Source: Haemonchus contortus
Taxonomy: Eukaryota; Nematoda; Chromadorea; Rhabditida; Trichostrongylidae
Reading direction: 5' to 3'
Assembly (NCBI GenBank): GCA_000469685.2
Contig: LS997563.1
Location: forward strand, 12,533,940-12,597,939
DNA length: 64,000 bases
The position numbers and the translations under genes were made by a program. Below are positions 9,578 to 21,394 of this stretch, piece by piece. The first letter of the stretch is position 1. Each line of letters starts with the position of its first letter. The notes under the pieces were generated by a model. It was not told the origin of the DNA. It saw only the letters and a list, made by a program, of their open reading frames with translations, and did no database searches.

Positions 9578-11089
9578 TTAAACGATGTTCTCCATAGAAC
9601 TTCTAGACATTTTCACACTTCCATCTTTGTCCAAGAGAGCAGACATCACAGCTTTCTGATCGTTGAGATCTCGTTTGCAGCGCCTGATGCTCGATCTCGC
9701 TTCGGCTGCTTTCAGTAACTTGGTTCTCCTGTACTCCCGAAGGGATTGCTTGACAGCCATACGGCAGGCTTTGTTTGCGAGGACTTTTTCCACGTGGTTG
9801 GCGTTGGGATCCTGCTTGAGTGCTCTCCTTTTTTCCAAGAGGGATACGGCAAGAGCATTCAACCTCGGAATTCGGGCTAGGTGTGGACGACGAGAAATGT
9901 CTGCACACTTAAGCAAACCTTTTGTTAGGTGTTCGTAGTCCTCTGTGGGATCCTCTAAAAGACACCAATCATGAGCCTCAATGGCAGATTCGAGCAGCTC
10001 TGTATCGAAGGAGGGAGTCTTGAAGTGTGCGGGCCTGTGAGTGTCGCGCTTGAATATCCGCTTGTTGAGTCGTATTTTTGCGCGCACAAGGCGATGATCC
10101 GAGCCGGTGTCAAAAGAGGGCAGCACGGATACATCAAGTAGACTCCAGCGTCTATTAGTGAGAACATGATCTATCTCCGTATGCGTTCGGCCGTTTGGAC
10201 TCTCCCAAGTCCATCGTCGGTTAGCTGGCTTTTCAAACATGGAGTTTCCATGGAAAAGGCGGCACGCATATAGAAGGTTCAGAAGGAGTTCTCCGTTTTC
10301 GGTCCTATCGCCGGAGCCATAAGGTCCGAGTCTCCAGTCTCCACTGCAGTTAGTGCCCACGACGGCGTTGAAGTCGCCTACGACATATTTATAGTAGCTC
10401 TTCTCTTCTTGAATCGTTTTTCCCAAAAGTCTATAAAACTCTTCTCGCTCTTCCTGCGCCGCCACCGATGTAGGTGCATATGCATTGATGACAGAAATTG
10501 CAACCCGGTCGCTTGTGCGCAGACGGAGGACGGCAAGACGCGGGCTGACGATGTTATGCGAGTCTACTAAGTGGGCGATTGTCGAATTGATCAGAAAACC
10601 AACTCCACCAACATTTCCGTTCGCTTTGGGTCCGATGATGAGCAGCTCGTTGTGGTCCGTTTTTCGAATGGTTTCCGTTCTGCCCTTCGTCTCCTGTAGT
10701 GCGATAACATCATATTTAACCAGCCGGCTACTTCGCAAAAGCATCCGAAGGCTGGCTTCCGATGCTATAGTGCGGCAGTTATACGAGCAGACGAAAAGGC
10801 AGTCCATGTGTCGCGATTTTGGGGGATTTCCAGGGTTCCTGTTCCGATGACGTCCTGATTCCCATGCGAGATTAGATGGCCCCTCATCAGTAGAGGCTTC
10901 CCCCGACGCCGTAGGGGAGCATACCCGATGTGCGCAGGACTGGGGCGCAATTTTAGCTGTTTGAGCAGTTTGTTTCGCCTCGGTTACTCCCTTATTCCTC
11001 GCCAAGGGTACAAGGAAGCCGCCCATACGACAGGCAACGCGTACTGCGTGACCGTTTGTACCGTTAGCCACCATTTGGTATGGTGTCAC
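9578..11089 (-). CDS. RTE endonuclease part of ORF, ends at premature stop
   Basis: This 503-residue frame carries an apurinic/apyrimidinic-type endonuclease, which nicks target DNA to prime reverse transcription. After about 95 residues without clear domain, the catalytic blocks appear in order: NCRT (Asn104), LQETKGR (Glu133), NAYAP (202-206), GDFN (Asp239, Asn241), EIDHVL (Asp307) and GSDHRL (Asp331, His332). All expected catalytic residues are present. After about residue 350 a linker region leads towards the RT. It ends at a TAA (9578-9580) that is in the same frame as the RT frame beginning at 9541, so the two were one protein. The start at 11089 is the first Met in the open frame; a later start is possible. 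Confidence 0.88.
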   Translation of the reverse strand: MTPYQMVANGTNGHAVRVACRMGGFLVPLARNKGVTEAKQTAQTAKIAPQSCAHRVCSPTASGEASTDEGPSNLAWESGRHRNRNPGNPPKSRHMDCLFVCSYNCRTIASEASLRMLLRSSRLVKYDVIALQETKGRTETIRKTDHNELLIIGPKANGNVGGVGFLINSTIAHLVDSHNIVSPRLAVLRLRTSDRVAISVINAYAPTSVAAQEEREEFYRLLGKTIQEEKSYYKYVVGDFNAVVGTNCSGDWRLGPYGSGDRTENGELLLNLLYACRLFHGNSMFEKPANRRWTWESPNGRTHTEIDHVLTNRRWSLLDVSVLPSFDTGSDHRLVRAKIRLNKRIFKRDTHRPAHFKTPSFDTELLESAIEAHDWCLLEDPTEDYEHLTKGLLKCADISRRPHLARIPRLNALAVSLLEKRRALKQDPNANHVEKVLANKACRMAVKQSLREYRRTKLLKAAEARSSIRRCKRDLNDQKAVMSALLDKDGSVKMSRSSMENIV

Positions 11090-11259
11090 TCTATCACCGC
11101 GATGAGGTGGTACATGAAAAGAATAGCACAGGAAAAAAATGGGAGAAAAACATCACCCCATCACTCGCTCGGCTATGAGCTGATTGTGTGTGGGTCCCAG
11201 AACGAATAGTTGCAATCTGTATTGTCACGACACTCGTCTGACGTGACATCGATCGAAAG

Positions 11260-11303
11260 GAGGGAAAGCGCCAATTATCGTGAACTGTGCCTTTGGAACT
11301 TTT
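11260..11303 (-). repeat. End fragment of the GGCACAGTT TIR family
   Basis: Reading the minus strand, this segment begins AAAGGCACAGTTCACGATAA, which matches the left end of the TTAA-bounded element at 31485-31991. It lies just upstream of the RTE 5' side. Only one end is visible here. Confidence 0.5.
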
Positions 11304-11309
11304 TGAAAA

Positions 11310-13080
11310 AGGGCACTGGACGGATTTTTTCAGGTATGCAAGATCAGAAAATATCCGAATTGCAAAGGCCATCAGCGAACAAAGACCACAAGGCACACAC
11401 GCCAAGGAATCAAAGACTGGCTAGGCCGGACACGTCATCTGATTTGGTGACGACACTGGGGCAAATCGTTTATCACTGATTCCTTATCCATGTCAAACGA
11501 ACGCAAAGACAATTTGCCCGACGATCAGATTCCTTACATAGCTCTAAAGAAAGCAAGTGGATGGCAATAATCCCGCTGGCAAAAAGAGTCAAGGAGCATT
11601 TACCTGGTGGCTCTATCAAATCTATTACCAGTGGGTAGGCAAGTGTCACAGGTGCACTGACATACTTCAATTTTAGTAATTATACTGTGGCAGTGGTGTT
11701 GCTTGTTTACTAGCAATAACTCTGGTCTTCACTGGGTAAATTTCAGAGTGAAGGGGAAGTCGTTACAAACTGAGCAAGCCCACGTTTGTACGGCTTCTTG
11801 TAACACGAGGAACGGGTACTAATCCATTTTGTATATCGGTCTGAGGAATTTCTGAATCTCGACAAACAGGAATACATACGTAATGTTGCATTCTCAAAGA
11901 CGGAAATCGATCAAGGTGACTAGAAAATAGTTACACCAGGCTTAGAATAGCAGCTTGCAATCAATTGACGTTACTCATGAGGCGACACCCGTCATAGTCG
12001 TAGTAAAATGAGGCTAATTCGCTCAGCATCGCTTCCCTCACTGTAGCTAGAGGAACGACGTGTTCAGTGATCGCACTTGCTCTTCAGATGCTTCATCCTT
12101 GGACTCTTTTGAGAAGCTTTCCCCGGCATTGCAACTACAACCAGGTAGACGAATAGACTATGAAAGTTATGTTTTAATATCAACATATATGGACACGGTT
12201 TATGAAAGAGCACCCTTGGTAGCAGTTACCTTTTCCCTGCTAACACTCAAGGTGGGAGCGCGAAAGTGCGAACAGGGGGTTGAGTATAGTGACAGACTAT
12301 CATTTCATGCTAGTGGCAGGTTTAGAGGCGACCGAGGTACAACGCAATCGAAACGCGACTAGAAGTAGTTTTTTTCTCCTAAATCCTTTTGCGATGATGG
12401 CAAATGGGCATTAAAGTTCATTGTACATGGTAGGAGGGTTTATGTTGCGAGCTCAAAACCAAGATCCCCAGTCAGGACAGGCCAAGTTGTGAGTAAGAGG
12501 AAGGTATTTAAAACGAATAAGGAAAGACCAATAAACCCTTGCGATTTCTCTCGGCCATCCTGACCGTGACATATCAGAAACACATCTGAAGACAGCATGG
12601 AAACGACATTAGATTGCTGAGTCCTTGAGCAGCGGACTATCTAAAGTCAATTGCTCGAAACTCTTGAACTCGAGCGATTTTCCCCAAGAGGTGCCTGTTG
12701 ACTGTGTCCCTGGATGGGTGAATATCATATGACGACCCCTGATTTCCAATGTATAAAGGCAAGGTTACAGTAAAACCTGTTTTACAAGATACGCCCCGGA
12801 GAAGGGCGTGTGTAAGTTTTTGTTTTGTCTTTCTTTACATCCCTATCGGAAATCTCTTGAAGTGTACTGTTAAAATCTCTGTGATGACTCAGATGCAAGG
12901 AAGATGTGGAATGCGTCTCTCGCTCGATGAACTCGAAAATCGCGAATTTATTTCTTCTCAACAGCAGCTAAAAATGGTGATGTTCTGGGACCGGTAGAAT
13001 AGTTATTGAAGTATTCCGACTCCCTTTTTTTCCGACATTTTAAAAGCACGTCTACACGGCAGGTCTGCATGAGAAAATTA
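11310..13080. other. No gene recognised
   Basis: Open frames here (for example 12060-12362 plus) show no recognisable motif, hydrophobic leader or splice context. The sequence looks like ordinary intergenic or old repeat DNA. Confidence 0.5.
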
Positions 13081-13245
13081 CTACACTACAACAGCCACAA
13101 GAGATGATTTCAAGATGAGAGCCACACCATAGTTGGGATAGAACAGTGGATGAAGTTGGGGTCGGTACCTGGAACCAAGTTCCTTGTGCGTGCAGATCGG
13201 AAGTGCGGTTATGCACATTGCGATTAGAATGCTCTTGAAAAACAT
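13081..13245 (-). CDS. Possible small secreted peptide, 54 residues
   Basis: Starting at the ATG whose complement is at 13243-13245, the frame codes a hydrophobic leader (MFFKSILIAMCITALPIC), then a short Tyr/Pro/Arg-rich segment (RYRPQLHPLFYPNYG) and a hydrophobic tail. A TTTTAG acceptor lies about 20 nt upstream of the ATG, suitable for spliced-leader addition. A GTGTGG after YPNYG could be a splice donor, so the tail after that point may not be coding. The frame is open upstream of this ATG, but the leader and the acceptor favour the internal start. No family is recognised. Confidence 0.35.
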   Translation of the reverse strand: MFFKSILIAMCITALPICTHKELGSRYRPQLHPLFYPNYGVALILKSSLVAVVV

Positions 13246-16200
13246 GGGAACGAATTCTTCACTCCTAAAATCAAGGAACTTTTGAAATACAACAAAAGAA
13301 TAAAAAATAAACAGATCATTTTTTGTGTTCTCTGGGGAAAACAGGCAGTTCACGGTGGCTTGCCCTTCAATTGAGACTGACTCCTCAAAAACGATTTGAC
13401 ATTTTTGAAAGTGCAGCAAACCGCAGATCATCATCTCGTTTTTACTATGTATGAGGAACTCAGCAGTTAAAATATAATCCGAACGGTGGTAGCCTGTAAC
13501 TCAGTCCTTCAATGGAAGTATGAGCCTTGCAGTGATGTGATCTTATAGCTTCTCTTTGATTACTTCGACATTGCTGTTTGAAGAATCTTCAAGCATCTCA
13601 AAGCGTAGGCGACTGACCAAGTAACTAAAGCCGCAGAATATAGGATGGCACAAAACAGACTTAGTTCTCAAATTGTAGATGGTAGGTTGCGGTTTTTCCC
13701 TGTCTAACCTCAATATATTACTGCTTCTTCCACCTATTTCAGTAAAACATGAGTGGACGGATAGTCGGCAAGGATACTTTTAAGAAAGTCGTTAGCTCTT
13801 CTGAATAGAGCTTCATCATCTTCAAGCTTGTTTCACTGTTAGCAGCTGCCTTATGTCAGCTTTGGTGCAGGTCACTGTTTCCTTTCGTCCATCATGCATG
13901 CCCATTTCTATGTGCCTGTAGAGGGTTGGATAAATAGTGTTCAAAGAATAGTGTTGAGCCTGCCAGCTGAGTCGTGAACACAAATATCGCGCGGTCAACC
14001 CATGCTCCTAAGCATGATGCTAATGGCATGAAACTACTTGCAATGATAATGCCTGGGTATGTTCGATGCTATCGCCAAACGGCGCTGAAAAGGATTGCAG
14101 GCATTGATGAGCCTTGTCAAGAACTATCTGCTTAACTCATAGGGTCTCGCTGGGCTGGATTCCTTGCAAAAGCAACTAATCAAAGAGTTGGACGTGAAAT
14201 CGGGAAAGTTTTAGTATGACTGACATTAACATCCCGTGGAACGCCAGATTCCCTGCCAAATATGCAGAAAGGAACATTAACACTATTGCCTGTCCTAACG
14301 AATGATCCTTTGTCTAGCCTCTTCTGCGAGAAAAAGTCGGACACCTGGAAGGGGAAAAGCGACTGTTTTTCGAAGCTTGAGCGAGTTGTGCGTTTGTAAA
14401 GTTTGAAAACTCCCCAACCGTTTTCACATACCTCTCTGGAAGAGAGCCACAATAGATTAAGTTTGAAGCTGATGGAGACTCTTAGCACAATCAGATGAAG
14501 GGCTGATTCGAGTACAACCATAACTCATAGTTTTCAGTTTTTTTTTTCTGAAGTTATGAAGAAATTTGAGCTTAATGTCACAAACCACCTTAAGTAAACA
14601 ATAAACCGTCCTCGAACTCTTTGCGCCAAAATTTTCAAATCGCGGAGGTTTGGAATTCCGGTAACTGATGCTTACGGTATGCATAGTATGCACTTTTTCG
14701 GAGTTCCTCACATGCTCTTGACAATGTGTTGGTCGAAGTAGGTATAAAATCACAAGTCATACTTTTTGTGACTGGCTGATTCATAATATTAAATTTTTTA
14801 TGGAAAAACAGAAAGATGTAAAATGACTAACGTGATTGTTCCTAGAGTTCACCATCACTTGGTTCTCCCATTCACTAAACAATGATGTTTCATTACTTTT
14901 CAAAGGCAAAACCGGAATCATTCATAGGCAGAACTGGTCACTGATTGCCCTTATGGTCACGTCGTAAGCGATCCCATCCGAAGTGCGCACAGTGACGTCA
15001 TCTGACTTAACTAAACAGAACTATTTTCAACGAATGTGCCCTTTTTAAGGTCATGTTGTCATACGACAGAGGGCAGTTGTTCCTTGGTGTGAAAATGGTC
15101 AGAGGTTAAGATAGAAGGGATAGGTATCAAGTTATGGCTGGAAAAACTAGCCACCTCATTATTTGGATTAGCGGGTATCTCACTAAACAGGATTCAAAGA
15201 ATTGTCCAATGAAGCGTTTTCACGGCTACAGAAGGAATGAACCTGAAGGGCTTGAACTGATAGCGCTAATAATCAAGGAAGGTAGAGGAGGACTGGAAGC
15301 AGTTCACTAATTGATCCCATTTTTTTTGCTATCGGTAGAAGTAGATGATGTTGGTTTCAGTAGGGATCGCCACATATAGTTTCAAAGCATCTTAATTTGC
15401 ACCTCTATTCACTTGCCTGTGAGGTGACTTCTCCTAACTGCTTAGCTGGTGACATCTCTGCATGGCTAGACTCAGTTGTACAAATGCAATTTTATGGATT
15501 AGAAAATGAATTTCGGATATGAGAAATAAAATTATTCTAAACAAAAAATAAATCATCTTGACAAAAAGTATAACAGTATAAGTTGTGAAAACCAAGGTAA
15601 TAGTGGATCAAGATGAAAATTGATGACACTGGAAAAAAACCATCCTCCCCGCGTGCCACCTGATTAACAAAAGATGACCTTTTCTAAATTTTCAAAGATA
15701 TTGGAAGTGATGTTCAAATATGTCGCTGACCAGGTTATGTAGTTTTGAAGCACTGTCATGATGACCTGACTTTGATTTTTTTATTCTACTTGCTATTTCG
15801 AATTTGTAGTAATGAAAGGAAGTGAACCTCAAATTCGTGAAATCGATATCAGTTCAGCTGAGTTCCATCGAGAACTCAGCAAGCAACCACTTAAGCTAGG
15901 TAACTTCACAGGAGAACAGGTGTAGGTGCGAAATGGTAAATTTTGAGAGAAAATGCTTTTTACCGTGTCAGTACTTCAGCAACAGCTGATCAAGGTGGTA
16001 AAGTACGTTCAGCGAGCACTGACCAAAATCGTTGACGGAGTGTCAATACAGTTTTAATGTTGAAGGTAAACTACTGCTGATACCTGTCTATAAATCAATC
16101 ATCTCGCAATGACTCACAATCGCTTAAACTTTTGTTCAATCCCATAAATCAAATGATAGATTCTGTAAAAAAAAGCTACTTTGTCAATTTCCTACATCGC

Positions 16201-16530
16201 TAAGAGATTTTCGAATTGAAATAGAAAGAAAAACGAAAGGCAATAGCTCAGAATTGAGTCCTGAGTTGTCACTTCAACTCAAGTATCAAATAAAAATTGT
16301 TTGCTTGCAGCGAAACTGCGGATATAGAGGTAGGAGATCCCCTGAGCTGTGGAAGTGTGTGGGTAAATCCATTTCAGGCTAGAAACAAGGCATCTGAAGT
16401 GAAAGTACTGTTGTTAGAGTGAAAGGTCACTTTTTCCATCCTTGTGGTTTGTGATACCGTTATGATGACCTTTGTCAGGGGGTCTAGTACACAGAATGAG
16501 AATCTATAATGACCTCTCTATTTAGCAAAA
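13246..16530. other. No gene recognised; AT-rich intergenic
   Basis: A good acceptor (CCTATTTCAG) followed by ATG lies near 13737-13750, but its frame is only 19 codons long. Other frames are short and without signals. I see no repeat of note. Confidence 0.5.
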
Positions 16531-16531
16531 C

Positions 16532-16675
16532 ATGAAAAGGTTACTGCTGTTGTTCATTAGCGTGTCCTACTGTACAGCGTTTCATGTCGCTCAACGTGAA
16601 CCGCTGAGAAGAAGACAAAAGGGCAGATCAGTTGTGTCACCCAAAGTGCAGACAGTGCCAAAAAAGGGCGGCTAG
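16532..16675 (+). CDS. Possible small secreted basic peptide, 47 residues
   Basis: The ATG follows a TATTTAG acceptor by 7 nt, as in trans-spliced nematode messages. The product has a clear signal peptide (MKRLLLLFISVSYCTA), then a strongly basic region with RRR (residues 25-27) and a C-terminal KKGG. The tri-Arg stretch could be a proprotein-processing site and the terminal GG an amidation substrate, but this is inference. It lacks the KRQF junction of the six-gene family. A single exon suffices. Its small size and simple composition keep confidence moderate. Confidence 0.4.
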   Translation: MKRLLLLFISVSYCTAFHVAQREPLRRRQKGRSVVSPKVQTVPKKGG

Positions 16676-16689
16676 CACACAAGTTCAGC

Positions 16690-17690
16690 GAACGGGGCGC
16701 CTCTGATTTGTATAAATGGACACACCAGCGAACCTTTGCAAAGCCTCTTTCATATTCTCATAGTACACAGTTCCGAGGTAATGATATCGCCTTCGCTCCA
16801 ACTTTTCTTTATTCTCAGTTGATGTCTTCCATCCTCTGAGATCACTACCACATATATTATATATGGTTACTTATATGGTTACATAGTTTTTAGGATATTT
16901 GACATGCAGTTTCCATTGATCTTGCCATATTTTGGATTTCTATTTCGTTGTTTTTCATTGTCTCCAAACTGACGGCCCACAGCCCAATCTTGGGAGCCTT
17001 TTTCGAAATTCTGTTGTGGTCATATGCCTTCCCAAATAGTTCTCAGAGACTGGGAAGAACCCATTGCTTTCACTCAAGCTCCTACAGTACGAAAACTCGA
17101 TCTCTCGATTTTCGACTGTGGGTGCTCCATGACGAAAACAATTTTTGAAACTTTCCCCTGCAAGGGTAGAATGCTATTGTAGATAGTTTCCATAGAACTT
17201 CTTTTACTGTTGATTAAGGTCGGTCGATTTACGACCCGCGCTCAGTTCCAGTTTTGGAGAGCATCAAAAAACCTGGGCGAATGCTATTCCAGGATTTGTA
17301 TCATAGATTCGTATAGGAAATTGTAGGAAAAGTAACGATGGGAGGAGGAACATTAAGTCGAAGGCTAAGTGCCACTCTGCTCAACTCCATAGCTGCTTTC
17401 CGATTTGAAATTTGGAGAGTTGCATTCTGATGGACCAGTTTGATCGTGCTCACTGATACTCATGAAGGCTAACGGGCATGAATTTCTAATCGAGAAAACT
17501 CCTGATGAAGGGGAAAACACAGGAGTGTGTATGGCTGTAACGATATACTTAAAGCATGAGAGCAGCTTGAAGAAGCGTTTGTACCGCTTCCGCGTGAAGT
17601 AGGGAAAAGGGAAAGGCAGGGTAATGTTCAGCATACAGGGTGAACCCCCAGGTTTGAAAGTGACAGAGCCTCTCTCTCCCCTCTCTCTCT
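16690..17690. other. No gene recognised
   Basis: A possible splice donor GAGGTAATG near 16775 and several short frames are present, without domain or leader. The end of this stretch (17671-17699) is a CT-rich tract ahead of the next promoter. Confidence 0.45.
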
Positions 17691-17697
17691 CCCTTTC

Positions 17698-17709
17698 TTA
17701 TATAAATGA
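17698..17709 (+). promoter_or_regulatory. TATA-like box of the 17.9 kb peptide gene
   Basis: TTATATAAATGA lies about 200 bp upstream of the start codon and after a CT-rich tract. A spliced leader would replace the outron between it and the acceptor at 17895. Confidence 0.4.
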
Positions 17710-17900
17710 TATTGCGATAAAATCATGACTTTATTATACATGTCCTAACCTCTTGTCATGGTTCTAGCGACTACTTGCCACTTTGGTTTTTGCTTTGACT
17801 GAACTCTACTCTGTTTTTTACTATGGTTTCGACTCCGCAGCACTTTTCCTTTTTGTAAGCTTGGCTTCGAAAAAATTCATATCCATGCTTTTCAGCAATA

Positions 17901-18193
17901 ATGCGTGTGCTATGCCTAATTGTCTTGTTAGTAGCCGTCAGCGGCATCTTTGCATTGCCTTCACCTCATGTGGACTATAGAAGTGCCTTAAGGTGAGATA
18001 ATCCAGTCCAGTCTTTCTCGTCATTTCATGTGTTAGTAAAGTTGTTCCCTAAAAAAATTATTTCAGGTCACCGCGAGTGAAACGCCAATTCGGAATGGGC
18101 GGATGGGGATGGGGCGGTCCATGGGGAGGAATGGGTGGAATGGGTGGATGGGGTGGCCCATGGGGTGGCGGCATGGGCGGATGGGGATGGTAA
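17901..18193 (+). CDS. Secreted Gly/Trp-rich peptide, KRQF family member 1
   Basis: Two exons, 17901-17992 and 18067-18193, separated by a 74-nt intron (GTGAGA...TTTCAG) in phase 2. The 72-residue product has a signal peptide of about 19 residues, a short propeptide, then RSPRVKRQF (31-39). The codon for Arg31 is split by the intron. After Lys36-Arg37, the peptide is Gly/Trp/Met-rich with repeated GGPWGG and GMGGW units and ends GWGW. A TTTTCAG acceptor 5 nt before the ATG indicates trans-splicing. AATAAA follows at about 18357. It resembles in style the Gly-rich, infection-induced nlp/cnc peptides of C. elegans, so an antimicrobial or epidermal role is possible, but homology is not shown. 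Exon lengths (92 and 127 nt) equal those of the gene at 23.0 kb. Confidence 0.8.
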
Positions 18194-18356
18194 ACACGAG
18201 CAGCCGAGCATGGACGAGTCAACAACGAGCAATACTGAACGAGTTCAACACTTTCACGACTGATCACCTATATTATTCAACCTTCTTCTCGAGCTGCAAT
18301 CCAATCCTGTACACCGTTTTTTTTTACTATATGAAAGAATGTGATAATGAATGTAT

Positions 18357-18363
18357 GAATAAA
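18357..18363 (+). terminator. Polyadenylation signal
   Basis: AATAAA about 165 nt after the stop codon of the 17.9 kb peptide gene. Confidence 0.5.
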
Positions 18364-18419
18364 GAAATGAATGCGCATGTGACACAAAGGAATACGTTCA
18401 AACAATGAAGCTGAACACA

Positions 18420-20570
18420 AGCAGAAGATAAACAATGATTAAGAGAAACTTCTTGAAGTTTGCCACGTGAGCAGGTGGGCCAGCTCATTAAAGGCGTGAC
18501 TGCAGGAATACTTGCAAGTTTAAAAGTAGCAAATTAAGCAGCTGGCTGTGGTTTGAGAACATTGGGTTAGTATGTGAGACTTCTGATCGGGCAAATTAAG
18601 ACTATAGTTAGCTCATCCCAATACCTGAGAAGCATAAGTAGAGTTCAAGTGAAATATGAGTCAAAAGAGATTAAAACCAAAACTATTCAATCAGAAGAGT
18701 CCCGAGGTGAGCTTACCCTATCAGCCTTTTTCCACTGGGATGATCTTCATACCTTTCTTGAGAATTACCCTTTGAACGCGCCATGATCGGTATAGGGTGG
18801 CGTCAAAGGTTTTCTTTCCTGACATGAACATTTCATATCGATGAATTACCTCGCTCGATTGCTGAACTTAGATATCCGTTTTCAACTAAGCACCCCGTTA
18901 AATGTCGGAAATTCGGCTCTGCACAAATCCACTAAAAGACAGGAGTGGAAGTTTCCAGTTCACCTACAAAAAAGTTTCTGTCACAACAGCTGTTTGTGGG
19001 GCAAAATTTCCTGCACGCAGGCGATGGACTGTAGTCAATGCCATGCATGCCGCTGAAGAAACTCGCTCGCCACAATAAATCTTCCCAAAACTGGTGCTCA
19101 AATCGAGTCCCTTTTTCCATCCCATTTATTTTGATTTACAGATGAGAAGATGGAAGAACACTTCTTTGATACATCATGTACAATTGACCGTAACTGTCTA
19201 TCACCGCCGCAAAAGGAATGAACCACTTTTGATTGGAGAGCTAGCAGTTCTTCAAGGAAATCTCTAAAACTTTCTAAATAGACCTTTTGAGACGAAAACG
19301 TCACACCTAAATTTCTGAAATGCTCACTTGCACATTGGCCATATCTGGAAACCTTATAATCGAGGGATTCAATGAGAAAACCGAGATTCAATGACGAAAA
19401 CAATTGCTCATCCAAAGCTCATGCAAACTTCTAATAATGAAAATGGCTGACAGATTGAGAGATCTCAAGATAGGTCGAGATTTTGATGACCGAACAGCTG
19501 AACAGCTGTATTGCAAATTGGCCGCAAGAATTCTCCGCCAAGAAATTTTCAAAGAAAATGTCGTGCACTTTGAAATGACTATTTTTTCACCACCGTTGGT
19601 TGCATTGTTGCTGGTAACAGTTCGATTCGATTAGAAGTCAAAGCGCTATGAATCAAATTTTGCACTGCGTCTATTACTATTTACTCCTTTGTACTGCTAT
19701 TACCTACAGTAGAAAAGCAAGAAGTTCCTTCAAATAAGAGAATGATCTCGCCAAGAAGATTTTGAAGAGAGAGCGCCGCGCTCTTTGACGTCTGCACGTG
19801 TTTTAGGTCAGCACAATAAAAAGAAGGTAATCAATCTCATTCATCCCTACCGGGTTGAAAGAGAGTTGTTGCTCCCCACATCCGTTACTGTTCTCTTTAA
19901 TTGCCCAGTTCCTGTTGTGCAGAATCCAGTTACCTTTCTGCCATTTTTTCCGAGCGTGCATCTGTGACGTCAATCATGATTAATATTGATACAACCAATC
20001 AAATAATTCGAAGTGGTTAAGGAAGTACCGGAGCGGACGACATGTAACATGCTGATGAGAGTCCTCCAGATACCTTCCTTCTAGTCAAGCAGTTTCTCGT
20101 TGACCAACTTGCTCTTGAAGCGTTGTGAATGTTTCCTGAACTCAAGTTCTTGCCATCGTCACCGCACGGGTTAGAGGTGACTCTTTTTCTGACCGCAGAG
20201 CGGTAAGTTCAATGGTGTTTATACACGGTCTGTTCTAAGTTCTCCTGAAGGCCTAGTTCATGGTAATTCTGAGGTGCAATTTTTAGGGTAAAAACTGTGG
20301 CAAAGAGAGCGAAAAACCCTCAAAAATCGTGAAATAACAGCCCATTTGGAAGTACTTTAAATAGAAGGTTGTACGGAATCACCGCGACGGGAATAACATG
20401 AAAGGGGTATCTCGACAAGATGTCAGGCATTGCAAATGTGTAAAGTGCTGGCTACGAAAAGCCAAAGTTGCTTTAAGTTGCATATACTGAGCTAATGAGG
20501 TACGGCCAGCTATTTGAATTTTTGATATGTGAATGTGCTCTGCTGTGAATGGTGTAGCCTCCAGGGGGAA
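18420..20570. other. No gene recognised
   Basis: Several frames of 60-105 codons lie on both strands between 18574 and 19967. None has a leader, a domain motif or paired splice sites that I can defend. Confidence 0.4.
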
Positions 20571-20598
20571 GTTCGTCCACTTTCAGCTATCACTGTCT

Positions 20599-20754
20599 AT
20601 GATCCTTGTGCTCTTATTGCGCCCACTTTTTTGCGTTCTCCGACCGGGCAGCGACAATTCGAGACTTTTCATCTTTTCTGCAGGTCAAGAACAATATTTT
20701 CTGGGAGTAATTCAAAATGAATTAAACTGGACTTCCGCTGTAAGTTATTGCTAA
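20599..20754 (+). other. Possible decayed exon, C-type-lectin-like
   Basis: An ATG 12 nt after CTTTCAG opens a 51-codon frame with a hydrophobic start. Its end reads EQYFLGVIQNELNWTSAVSYC, cut by a TAA. The NWTSAxSYC phrase is reminiscent of the N-terminal part of C-type lectin domains. A TTTTCTGCAG acceptor (to 20683) and a GTAAGT donor (about 20740) could delimit an internal exon. No further lectin exon was found downstream, so this is a fragment or a coincidence. Confidence 0.2.
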
Positions 20755-21394
20755 TGTTATCACAATTGCATTACATCAAGTTCCTCAAGAAAAAAATGCA
20801 CAACAAAAGTTGGGAGGGAGCATGGTGGAGAAAAAGTCATGCTGATCGAAGCCAAAAACTATGTTTCCAACTTATTGCTGACTCTAGTAAGTACTAGTTC
20901 AATGGTTCTCGGGTATACAAGGTAAAAAAGACATGTCCAATGCGTTGGTAGTTCTTGTTTGCGAATCATTTTTTTCATTTTTAGAGTAAAGATTTAACAA
21001 CTAGGGGTAAGGGGCCATTTTCGCCATATGAGGATGATAGTCTGCGCTATGTATGTACTACAGTTACTTATCCCGTGGTTCTGCACGCTTCGAAGCAGCA
21101 ATTGACTGCGCTTTCAATCTGGTTTTGGTAATGATAAGATTCGTCCGTACTCCTAACCTCCTGTGTATGCCATGCGGACCTAACACCTGGAAAAATAATT
21201 TAATTTACTTGCATTCACACGTAGAAGAAATTTAAGCAATAACGATGCAAATCACATGTACGTCGTCCTCACTTTAATCATTAACATAAATGGATTTGTT
21301 GTTCGACAACACCTGAATGGGGGTGTTTCCACTCGTTCTCCTACACCTGGCTGGGAAAGAAAGGCTCGTGCTGCAGTTGTTTTGACCGATATAG
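20755..21394. other. No gene recognised
   Basis: Short open frames only; nothing supportable. Confidence 0.4.

Larger units (their letters stand above)
7966..11100 (-). mobile_element. RTE-type non-LTR retrotransposon, nearly full length
   Basis: One long minus-strand reading frame covers endonuclease and reverse transcriptase, as in RTE elements, and is broken by a single stop. The 3' end is very short: the stop codon lies inside an AAGT-type tail just below 7970, typical of RTE elements, which end in short simple repeats with almost no 3' UTR. The 5' limit is uncertain; coding starts at 11089 or earlier and the upstream 300 bp is open but unrecognised. The condition suggests young insertion compared with the non-LTR relict at 1-6.4 kb. 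Confidence 0.9.

Noticed and set aside
8297..10850. Plus-strand frames of 65-121 codons
   Set aside because: Antisense shadows of the RTE endonuclease and reverse transcriptase.
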